Assembly (NCBI GenBank): GCA_944989445.1
Contig: CALYLW010000745.1
Location: forward strand, 237,348 to 301,347
Reading direction: 5' to 3'
Source: Ampullaceana balthica
Lineage: Eukaryota; Mollusca; Gastropoda; Lymnaeidae
Length of the DNA: 64,000 nt
The notes beneath the pieces were generated by a model. The model did no database searches and was not told the origin of the DNA. It worked only from the letters and a program-made list of their open reading frames with translations. Made by a program: the position numbers and the translations under genes. Below are positions 15,101-27,900 of the stretch, piece by piece. Positions within the stretch are counted from its first letter, which is position 1, and each line of letters starts with the position of its first letter.

Positions 15101-18100
15101 GGTGTACTAGAATGGTGATATTGATTGTTGGAGGTGGGTGGGTGTACTAGAATGGTGATATTGATTGTTGGAGGTGGGTGGGTGTACTAGAATGGTGATA
15201 TTGATTGTTGGGGGTGGGTGGGTGTACTAGAATGGTGATATTGATTGTTGGAGGTGGGTGGGTGTACTAGAATGGTGATATTGATTGTTGGAGGTGGGTG
15301 TACTAGAATGTTGATATTTTATGAGGGAGAAGATGGTAATAATGATCATTGTCCTTAAGCAACTCTCGAGATGCACATCAACTGAGGATCATTAGAAGTT
15401 TCCATGATAAGATGATAGAGCAGTTACAAGAATCTGTAAATATTTTATCTATGACAGTACATTGGGACCCGGTTAAATCGACGGCCTCGGGGTATGAAAA
15501 ATGGCACCGAGATAACAGATCATCGAGTTAAACGAAAACCAATATGGCGGCAAAATATTAACATGCGCTTGAAATTTCTTTATATACATGATGTGCGTTA
15601 ATTAGTGATGGGACGATTAATCGGAATCGTATCGGAATATCGGGACCCTAATATTTCTTCACTCTTTCCTAAGGTTAAGACCATTCGTTTTTATGGACCG
15701 TTTAAATATAACCCCCACTCTGTCGGCTGAGTCGGGAAAAAGTCGGGAATTCTTAAAATAATTTTCCCGGTCTTGAAAGTCGGGAAATACTCAGGAAAAG
15801 TTATGACTTGTCGGGAATTTTTATATATATATATTTTTTTTTGCCGCAGTAAATGACTTTGATTACGCCTCTGTGGTCATGTTTCGATTCCATTTGATTT
15901 TTTAAAAAAGTTACCAGTTTATAATTGTCTGCGCATGCGTTAAAACTAAGGTAAAATTTTTCGCCTCGCCTTGTCCCATGGCGCATATGGCGTGGCATGT
16001 CACTGCCGTTTGCGTTTGCAATGCCTGTCAAATGGGCGAATTTAAAAAAAAATAAACATATCAATATGGTAATTTTAAGTTTAATGCTTTTGGCGTGCAG
16101 GTCACTATGAGACCGCACTCGAATTTCCTCCGTCAATCAAATGATACGTTTAACTTGTAATATAAATAGTAACAAATGCGGCCTTGACCTTATCAGAATT
16201 TGACCTACAACATGGATGACGTGTATATTATATATATAATGGAATATTAAGAAAATGATTTAATTTCACCGTCACGCGCGTGTTAGTCACAGTCACGTAT
16301 CTTACTGGTAACAAAGCAACAACAAACTTTTAAAAGAATAATAATTTTTTATATAATTATTTAAAAACCACCCTCGATTCTCAATACAAACCTTTATTTT
16401 CTTTTCTAAAGATATTCGTTTATCTTAAAAAATAAAATGATTAATGCATCAGAAAATGAATTAAGTTTAATAATAATATAACATGCACTGCGAAATAACG
16501 ACATTAAAGACCGCTATTTTAACGCGATTTTCGAGAACCTCTGGTGAATACATACTCGATAGAGACGTGTCATTACCGTGATCACACGGATCAAAAGTGA
16601 AAGAAGATAAAAAACATCCGGTAATCCTTATTGAAATCTTTTAAAATCACACAATAGACGGAAGCGTCGAGGAAAGCGAGATTTCGATGCTTTTTTAACT
16701 AAAAATGCGAGTGTGGGTCGCTAGGCGAACAGACGGGGATCGAGCTAACCGACGATAAGTTGTAAATTTGGCACTCTTTTGTGCTCGAAATATTAGGGCT
16801 CGGCGACTTAAAAAAATCGAATTAACCGATGAAAAACGCAAACACAAAGAGAGAATTTGGCGGTTCCAAAAAAAACCATTGACTTAACTGGGCTCGAGTT
16901 ATCTTATCTTATCTATACAGACGCTCCTTCTATGCAGAAGATAGTTGCGTCCACAGACCATGACAGATGATCTGTTGGCAAGTGATGCAGCAATCACAGG
17001 CCACGGCTTTGTGGGTTCCACGCATTACCCAGCCTCCTAACTACATGTAGTGTTAGGTACCCATTCGGAGCGGGGTGACTCAGGGACGCCCTAGGCCCCG
17101 GGAAGAAACCCTTGCCTTCACACGGATTCGAACCCGTGACCATCGGTACGACAGTCCAGTGCGCTGCCACTCGACCACCGCGTCCCCGAGTTAAGTAGGT
17201 CCCACTGTAATAAAGGCAAAATATACAATATACCTTTTGTAGTTTCTCATTTTCAAGTTTAGTCTTTGCCTCTATACTGTTGATTTGAGACAACTTTTGT
17301 TCCATCTGTGTTTTAAAAAAGAAATACAAGTACCATGCATATATCTTTTTTTCCATATTGTATGATGCACAATTTAAAACTAAAACAATTTAAAACTAAA
17401 ACAATTGAAAACTAAAACTATTTAAAACTAAAACAATTTAAACCTAAAACAATTTAAAACTAAAACAATTTAAAACTAAAACAATTTAAAACTAAAACAA
17501 TTTAAAACTAAAACAATTTAAAACTAAAACTATTTAAAACTAAAACAATTTAAAACTAAAACTATTTAAAACTAAAACTATTTAAAACTAAAACAATTTA
17601 AAACTAAAACAATTTAAAACTAAAACAATTTAAAACTAAAACAATTTAAAACTAAAACAATTTAAAACTAAAACAATTTAAAACTAAAACAATTTAAAAC
17701 TAAAACTATTTAAAACAACACACAGGGTAATAGGTTGTTGTTGCCAACTTTGTGACAGGAAAGTTGCTCAGTATGATTAATAATAAGTATAATTATCTTA
17801 TCTGTTACAGATGCTCCTTCTATACAGAAGATTATTGATTTCTAATTGATGTCAACAAAGATTACTGACTCCTAATTGATGTCAACAAAGATTATTGACT
17901 CCTAATTGATGTCAACAAAGATTATTGACTCCTAATTGATGTCAACAAAGATTATTGACTCCTAATTGATGTCAACAAAGATTATTGACTCCTAATTGAT
18001 GTCAACAAAGATTATTGACTCCTAATTGATGTCAACAAAGATTATTGACTCCTAATTGATGTCAACAAAGATTATTGACTCCTAATTGATGTCAACAAAG

Positions 18101-21100
18101 ATTATTGACTCCTAATTGATGTCAACAAAGAAAACAATGTTGAAACAAATATCAGCTTCACTTAGATCTAATGTTGACCAAAAAAACCTTTAAAAAAAGT
18201 AAAGCTGTTAAATAAAAAGACCCACCTCTTGGTGTTTATTTAAAATTTCCTGAAGCTGTTTCTCTTTCTCATACAGCTGCTGTTCTAGTTCCGTTCTAAT
18301 TTGTTTCTCTTTTGCCTTTTCCTGTTGGTTGGTGACAAAGATTATTTTAAATCATTAATCAGTTGTGTAATAAAAGAAAACCTTATTTGCAAACCTGAAA
18401 ATCTGAGATTTTTTTCAAAATTCACTTTTTACCATTAATAAACCCTCAAGGCCAGACCACTATATGCCATGCCCCTATGACAAGTTCCCACTAAATGTGC
18501 ATGATATTGTGGGAATTTCCCCCCAGTTCTGAGAATAGCTTTGCTAATTCTAATCTACCAACCTCTGCTAGAATCCTCTTTACCAACCTCTGCTAGGATC
18601 CTCTCTACCAACCTCTGTTAGGATCCTCTCTACCAACCTTTGCTAGGATCCTCTCTACCAACCTCTGCTAGGATCCTCTCTACCAACCTCTGCTAGGATC
18701 CTCTCTACCAACCTCTGCTAGGATCCTCTCTACCAACCTCTGCTAGGATCCTCTCTACCAACCTCTGCTAGGATCCTCTCTACCAACCTCTGCTAGGATC
18801 CTCTCTACCAACCTCTGCTAGGATCCTCTCTACCAACCTCTGCTAGGATCCTCTCTACCAACCTCTGCTAGGATCCTCTCTACCAACCTCTGCTAGGATC
18901 CTCTCTACCAACCTCTGCTAGGATCCTCTCTACCAACCTCTGCTAGGATCCTCTCTACCAACCTCTGCTAGGATCCTCTCTACCAACCTCTGCTAGGATC
19001 CTCTCTACCAACCTCTGATAGTATCCTCTCTACCAACCTCTGATAGTATCCTCTCTACCAACCTCTGCTAGGATCCTCTCTACCAACCTCTGCTAGGATC
19101 CTCTCTACCAACCTCTGCTAGTATCCTCTCTACCAACCTCTGCTAGGATCCTCTCTACCAACCTCTGTTAGGATCCTCTCTACCAACCTCTGCTAGAATC
19201 CTCTCTACCAACCTCTGCTAGGATCCTCTCTACCAACATCTGATAGGATCCTCTCTACCAACCTCTGCTAGGATCCTCTCTACCAACCTCTGCTAGGATC
19301 CTCTCTACCAACATCTGATAGGATCCTCTCTACCAACCTCTGCTAGGATCCTCTCTACCAACCTTTGCTAGGATCCTCTCTACCAACCTCTGCTAGGATC
19401 CTCTACCAACCTTTGCTAGGATCCTCTCTACCAACCTTTGCTAGGATCCTCTCTACCAACCTTTGCTAGGATCCTCTCTACCAACCTCTGCTAGGATCCT
19501 CTCTATCAACCTCTGCTAGGATCCTCTCTACCAACCTTTGCTAGGATCCTCTCTACCAACCTCTGCTAGGATCCTCTACCAACCTTTGCTAGGATCCTCT
19601 CTACCAACCTTTGCTAGGATCCTCTCTACCAACCTCTGCTAGGATCCTCTCTACCAACCTCTGCTAGGATCCTCTCTACCAACCTCTGCTAGAATCCTCT
19701 CTACCAACCTCTGCTAGGATCCTCTACCAACCTCTGCTAGGATCCTCTCTACCAACCTTTGCTAGGATCCTCTCTACCAACCTCTGCTAGGATCCTCTAC
19801 CAACCTTTGCTAGGATCCTCCCTACCAACCTCTGCTAGGATCCTCTCTACCAACCTCTGCTAGGATCCTCTCTACCAACCTCTGCTAGGATCCTCTACCA
19901 ACCTTTGCTAGGATCCTCTCTACCAACCTCTGCTAGGATCCTCTCTACCAACCTTTGCTAGGATCCTCTCTACCAACCTCTGCTAGGATCCTCTCTACCA
20001 ACATCTGCTAGAATCCTCTCTACCAACCTCTGCTAGGATCCTCTACCAACCTTTGCTAGGATCCTCTCTACCAACCTCTGCTAGGATCCTCTCTACCAAC
20101 CTTTGCTAGGATCCTCTCTACCAACCTCTGCTAGAATCCTCTCTACCAACCTCTGCTAGAATACTCTCTACCAACCTCTGCTAGGATCCTCTCTACCAAC
20201 CTCTGCTAGGATCCTCTCTACCAACCTCTGCTAGAATCCTCTCTACCAACCTCTGCTAGGATCCTCTCTACCAACCTCTGCTAGGATCCTCTCTACCAAC
20301 CTCTGCTAGGATCCTCTCTACCAACCTCTGCTAGGATCCTCTCTACCAACCTTTGCTAGGATCCTCTCTACCAACCTCTGCTAGGATCCTCTCTACCAAC
20401 CTCTGCTAGGATCCTCTCTACCAACCTCTGCTAGGATCCTCTCTACCAACCTCTGCTAGGATCCTCTCTACCAACCTCTGCTAGGATCCTCTCTACCAAC
20501 CTTTGCTAGGATCCTCTCTACCAACCTCTGCTAGGATCCTCTCTACCAACCTCTGCTAGGATCCTCTCTACCAACCTCTGCTAGGATCCTCTCTACCAAC
20601 CTTTGCTAGGATCCTCTCTACCAACCTCTGCTAGGATCCTCTACCAACCTTTGCTAGGATCCTCTCTACCAACCTCTGCTAGGATCCTCTCTACCAACCT
20701 CTGCTAGGATCCTCTACCAACCTTTGCTAGGATCCTCTCTACCAACCTCTGCTAGGATCCTCTCTACCAACCTCTGCTAGGATCCTCTCTCTCTCCTGTT
20801 TGATCTGTAGCTCCATCTCCTCATACAGTTTCTTCACCTCCTTCTCGTGCTCGTTATTCTTACTGAAAATTGGAAATATATCTTCATCTTAACAGATTTG
20901 AATGATTTTACCAATTATATTTGCTTTCTAATAAAAGTTTGAAGTTTTTTTATCTTTGAAATATTTATTGAACAACCTTTTCAACTAAATAGATTTGAGG
21001 TGTCTATTTATTTAACCAAAATGATGAGTAGATAATATTATGTTTTAAGTCAAAAGTTGACTTTTGACTAATAACTCATAAGTTAGGTTATTATTTTACA

Positions 21101-21883
21101 TGAAGGGTGAAAGGCGAGGTAATTTGTTTTCAATTTGTTTTTATTGTTTTACATGGTTATTTTGGAGTGGGTAATGTATTTTTAATTATTTTATTTTATT
21201 TTTGAAATATATTTTTTTAAATAATTGTAGGTTTTAATAAATTATTTTCGTTGAAGCATGTTTCTGTGTCCAATTCTCTCCTTTTATTTTTATTTTAAAA
21301 ATTTAAAACTGGTATACTTTTGGTTATCAGTTAAAAAATATTTTTTTTTCCAATAATAGTGGGTTGGACAATGGCTATGTTATAAAATGTTTCAAGAGGA
21401 AGAGTTTGGTTGAATAAATAGCACTTTGTTTGTTAAAAAAAACACTTTTTGTATGGCCTCTTATTTCAAGCTAGAGGACCTAAATACTAACTGAAATGAT
21501 TATCGAAGTTAGATAACTCTTTAATCTTTGAATAAATCATGTTTATACTTCACTCAAAAAACCTTTGAAATATCTTTATGGTAGCATGACCTCTTCCATG
21601 TTAGAACTTTCTTCTATTCACCCCCACCCTCCCTGCCAATGCACATGTGTCGTTGTCCACAACTAAGCAAGGCCTGGGCCTGGATGTCATGCTGACATCC
21701 ATTTGGAAATGAAGCCCCAACAACAAAACTGACCCGTTTTCAAAGCGAATTTGTTGACTTTTTAAAAAACTGCATATATCTTAAATATATTTGAAATTTG
21801 GATATTATAATAACTAATATTGCAATGAGTGGCACGAGGGCAATGCACCAATATTGTAATATAAACACTATTTAGAAAGCGTC

Positions 21884-21924
<41 letters not shown>

Positions 21925-24900
21925 AAATTTGGTTTTGGAATTAATAATTAATTATAATTATAGGTTTAGTAAATACATTGTATTTTCTGATAATCAAATG
22001 TCTTGAAATGTAGGCCTATGTACAGTGCATATACTTGTCAGTGTTGTCAGCACTCAAAATGATGAATTGATTAATAATGAAACAATGAAAATGGTTAGAA
22101 ATAATCTAATAATAATTTAATAATGAAGTAAAAAGAGTTAAAAATAAAACAGATAAAATGAATCAAACATCATCAGTACTTGAAACAATTACAATGATCA
22201 ATGTCAATATTTATGATCTGGCCAGATGTTGACTATTTACTATTTAAGCATTAAAATACACTAGATATTACCATTACACACAAAAAATAAATAAAGTAAC
22301 ACACTTTAGGCGCCGGGGTGTGTTGTATGACGTAAACTTTGACACCCCAAATAGCCGAGCACACAGCAGACACTGCACAAAGGAAAAGCCTTAATATTGA
22401 CACACATAAGTCACAAGGAGATTTCTGCATGTCTGTTTGTCTATTAAGAACCTACGGGGTTCCCGTCACAACTTTAAACTAGGGAGTGTCGTGACCTAGA
22501 TAGCAACATGAACGCGACAGAAGGGGGGGGGGTTATTGTTTACCAGGAGGGATCCTCAATCTACGTAAATTATGTAACAGATCCACCGCCACTAGATTTT
22601 GAAGGCATCAGACTTGCTTAAATACCGTAAATGTTTTTCTCTTTCGTCAAAGTTCCAATTTACTCCGTAAGACGAAAGCTTTCGAACACAATGACAGTAT
22701 TGTTTTTAAAACTACAAGGACGGCCTACCAACCAGCAACCCTTCCCCGCCCACAAGGACGGCCTACCAACCAGCAACCCTTCCCCGCCCACAAGTCAAAG
22801 TGAGAGGCGAAAACAAGTTGAGAAATGTAAAATGTAAGTCAATATGAAAGACTGAAGGTCATTTAAATTAAATGGAACCTCATTTTACGGCTTTCTGCAA
22901 TTTTTACACATGAAAACTAAGGCATGACAAGGTGCGTATGCCACTAAGACATGACAAAGTGCGATGCCACTAAGACATGACAATGTGCGATGCCACTAAG
23001 ACATGACAAGGTGCGATGCCACTTAGACATGACAAGGTGCGATGCCACTAAGACATGACAATGTGCTATGACACTAAGACATGACAAGGTGCGATGACAC
23101 TTAGACATGACAATGTGCTATGACACTAAGACATGACAAGGTGCGATGACACTTAGACATGACAATGTGCTATGACACTAAGACATGACAAGGTGCGATG
23201 ACACTTAGACATGACAATGTGCTATGACACTAAGACATGACAATGTGCTATGACACTAAGACATGATAAGGTGCGATGACACTAAGACATGACAAGGTGC
23301 TATGACACTAAGACATGACAAGGTGCGATGACACTTAGACATGACAATGTGCTATGACACTAAGACATGACAAAGTGCGATGCCACTAAGACATGACAAT
23401 GTGCTATGACACTAAGACATGACAAGGTGCGATGACACTTAGACATGACAATGTGCTATGACACTAAGACATGACAATGTGCTATGACACTAAGACATGA
23501 TAAGGTGCTATGACACTTAGACATGACCATGTGCTATGACACTAAGACATGACAATGTGCTATGACACTAAGACATGACAAGGTGCGATGACACTTAGAC
23601 ATGACAATGTGCTATGACACTAAGACATGACAATGTGCTATGACACTAAGACATGATAAGGTGCTATGACACTAAGACATGACCATGTGCTATGACACTA
23701 AGACATGACAATGTGCTATGACACTAAGACATGACAATGTGCTATGACACTAAGACATGACAATGTGCTATGACACTAAGACATGACAATGTGCTATGAC
23801 ACTAAGACATGACAAGGTGCGATGACACTAAGCCATGACAAGGTGCGATGACACTAAGACATGACAAAGTGCTATGACACTAAGACATGACAAGGTGCGA
23901 TGACACTTAGACATAACAATGTGCTATGACACTATGACATGACAAGGTGCGATGCCACTAAGACGTTTCACATTTGTAATTCAGGTTGAACCCGTCACTG
24001 GCGACAATTGTAAACGACAAAATTAGATTGAAGTCTAGAATATGCCAACCAATCATGACCAATGTATTTTTAAAAGTCTTATATTAGCTGCTAGCAATAA
24101 TTTTATTTAAATAGACACTGGCTGGACCGGGCCCCAGATTGAATTTCAGCCTGGGGCGCCATGCAGTCTTAATCCGCCCCTGGTTTGACACTATAACAGT
24201 GTAGTATAATAAGTATAAGACTACACTGGTACAACGGTAAAGTAACGTGAATTTGTTTACTATGTATGTATCATTGCATGAAAACATTCTCACTGGTACA
24301 ACGGTAAAGTAACGTGAATTTGTTTACTATGTATGTATCATTGCATGAAAACATTCTCACTGGTACAACGGTAAAGTAACGTGAATTTGTTTACTATGTA
24401 TGTATCATTGCATGAAAACATTCTCACTGGTACAACGGTAAAGTAACGTGAATTTGTTTACTATGTATGTATCATTGCATGAAAACATTCTCACTGGTAC
24501 AACGGTAAAGTAACGTGAATTTGTTTACTATGTATGTATCATTGCATGAAAACATTCTCACTGGTACAACGGTAAAGTAACGTGAATTTGTTTACTATGT
24601 ATGTATCATTGCATGAAAACATTCTCACTGGTACAACGGTAAAGTAACGTGAATTTGTTTACTATGTATGTATCATTGCATGAAAACATTCTCACTGGTA
24701 CAACGGTAAAGTAACGTGAATTTGTTTACTATGTATGTATCATTGCATGAAAACATTCTCACTGGTACAACGGTAAAGTAACGTGAATTTGTTTACTATG
24801 TATGTATCATTGCATGAAAACATTCTCAAGTAGTTGGGGGTAGTGGGAGGAGGAGGAGAAAGGGGGCATAAGTCAAATTAATGATATTACTAATAACGTT

Positions 24901-27900
24901 CTTTCTGTTACTTCCCTTCTAATGTCTACGTTGTACACAAACATCACTTAATTTTTTAACTTTAAATCCACTCTAATAAAGAAATAAATTGTAAATTTAA
25001 ATCTTCAACAAAGATTGATAGTAGATAATCATTTAATTTAGCGATTTACCTCATAAGAGCTGCCTCTAAAGATTGGAAATCAACCTTGGATTTTTTAATA
25101 TCGCTAGCCAACTTGGCAATGAAATCTTCAAACGTGCTGGCCATGTCCGGTTCCTCGCGATGAAGTTTTTGCCACATTGCCTTGATAATATCTTCACTGT
25201 AATAATAATTGTGGCAAATATTTTAGCATTCAACATTACAATTTGTTATTATAATTTAGCAAGTAAAATATCAATATTTTTTTAAGCGTGTTTCATCAAC
25301 ATCTTTTTAAAAAGATTACACACTCACTCTTGGAATACTCGACTGGCTCCTGTATGATGCAACATTTCTAAAAATTGTTTCTCCTCTAACTGGGGGTCAC
25401 TTGCACCTGCCTCCCCCTCATAAACAATGTTGTCCTAGAAATAAAATATACTAACTCTAGCATTAAACATATTTAAAATTGTGTACTAATGCAAGTCTAA
25501 ATATGGCTGATTAATGGTGTTAAGAAATTTTCTTGTAAATTTTCATTGGGGGGAAGGGGAGGATCTAGAGGCACAAATGTAAGCATAAATTTTCGTCATC
25601 ACTTGGTTGAGAAGAAACTCTAATGATACAAGACATTTTATAATGATAAATGAAAGAAGTTACAAGTTAACAGATGAAATTATTGGTGGAAAATGCGTTT
25701 GTAAATTGCCCGGGATGTACATTAAATCACTGATAAGAGAAACTGGCAGCCATGAAATTATTGAATCACTGATAAGAGAAACTGGCAGCCATGAAATTAT
25801 TGAATCACTGATAAGAGAAACTGGCAGCCATGAAATTATGGAAACAGTGATAATGATAAGAGAAACTGGCGGCCATGAAATTATTGACTTTTCAATGTGT
25901 TTAATAAAAATATTTTTTAGCTTAAATTTCTTTTTTTTTAAAACTGGCCATATGACCGTATTTTATGTTCTTTGTATTGCAATGACAAATATTTTCCAAG
26001 TGTCTTGACGCAATTATGTCTTATCGTAAGTCTCCATGACGTTTTCAACACTTACCCCATCGTCATCGTCATCAGCATAGTTGTCACGTGACGAGTTCGG
26101 AGACCGGATGCCCAAGAAACTTCCTTTAGAGAAATTAGAAGACAATCTTGCTGAGGCCAGGTGTCGGCGAAATGACATTTTATGAGATAAATTTAAACAA
26201 TCTTAGGGGGCTTGAATAAAACAAAACAAATACGACAACTATGTGTAGGTTATGTTAACATATCATGCACTCAAATAGACAACATTGAGTATCAAACAAT
26301 TTAAGGCAAGTGTAATTTTCACCTCAAAAAAGTTGAACTTTGCTTATTCAAGCGCCCATAGATTTTATCTATAGATTAATTTTTAATTATTTCAAACAGA
26401 TCCTTCCAAATTGGGGGTACCCCCACCCCCTTCCATCCCCCACCCACATTGATACACGTAACATTTTCATTGCTGTAATGTAATTTCCTTCTGATATAAA
26501 ATCCAATGAATTTCCCGCCATGGGTGTAGTCAGCAATCAGTGCAGGTCATGTGTCAGGTTAGATAACTCACCAAAGCCATCCGCAAACTCTTCTAACGTC
26601 AGGGAGCCATTGCCGTCATTGTCCAGCGAATCAAAGACAACCTCTAGCTGGTCAGGTGACACAGGAAGCTCCGCCCTCAGTCTCTGCATGTCCGTCTTGG
26701 TAATGAAACCTTTCTCCTCCTTGTCGCACAGTCGAAACAACTCCTGCAACAAGATGTAAATATTAGGAACGAATTTGGTGATCTTACAGTCTATACAAGC
26801 TCAAGCAAGCATATTGCAGCAATATTACGCCAAAGACGCCTCCGTTGGCTTGGACACGTCAAGAGGATGCAAACTGGTCGCATACCCAAGGATGTGCTTT
26901 ACAGCGAGCTGGCAACAGGGAAAAGGTCGGTTGGTCGGCCATGTCTCAGATACGTGGACATATGCAAGAGAGACATGAAAGTAGCCAACATTGATATACA
27001 AAACTGGGAAAATCTGGCAGAGGATAGGTCCATGTGGCGGGCTATAGTGAAAGAAGGATCACTAAGAGCAGAGGAGCAAACTAGGGCAGAAGCAGTCGGG
27101 AAAAGAGCGAGGAGAAAGGCCAGGCAACACTGCCCCACTGCTTTCGTGTGTATGTCATGCAGAAGAGACTGCCACTCAAGGATTGGTCTCATCAGTCACA
27201 CCAAGAGCTGCAAATAATAAAGATAATTCTATCGTCTTTCGTAGACGCACAGATGCCATACCATACAGTCTATACAAGTAACCAAGACTCAAGAACATAG
27301 TATGGTCTATTGGGGTCAAGCTATTCGCTCTATCTTGGCATGTCATTACGTCACAGCCAGGCCGCACATGAATGACGTTGACATGGAGAAATCTCGTGAT
27401 ACCCGGATACCCCCTTCCCCTTCCCAAGACTAGATATAAGATGCGTATTGCCTGGTGTATTGTCTGGTGTATTGCCTGGTGTATTGCCTAGTGTATTGTC
27501 TGGTGTATTGCCTAGTGTATTGCCTGGTGTATTGCCTGGTGTATTGCCTGGTGTATTGCCTGGTGTATTGCCTAGTGTATTGCCTGGTGTATTGTCTGGT
27601 GTATTGCCTAGTGTATTGCCTGGTGTATTGTCTAGTGTATTGCCTAGTGTATTGTCTGGTGTATTGCCTGGTGTATTGTCTGGTGTATTGTCTGGTGTAT
27701 TGCCTGGTGTATTGCCTGGTGTATTGCCTGGTGTATTGCCTGGTGTATTGCCTGGTGTATTGCCTGGTGTATTGCCTGGTGTATTGCCTGGTGTATTTTC
27801 TGGTGTATTGCCTGGTGTATTGCCTGGTGTATTGTCTGGTGTATTGCCTGGTGTATTGCCTGGTGTATTGCCTGGTGTATTGCCTGGTGTATTGCCTGGT

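Noticed and set aside
15349..15531. 60-codon plus-strand frame [16 protein letters not shown]
   Set aside because: Short, in an intron of the opposite-strand gene, no family resemblance; length is within chance.
17100..17186. Functional tRNA gene
   Set aside because: A and B boxes are present, but the acceptor and anticodon stems do not close and a SINE body with flanking short repeats follows.
18546..20790. CRISPR-like regular array
   Set aside because: The units are contiguous with no unique spacers, and the genome is eukaryotic.
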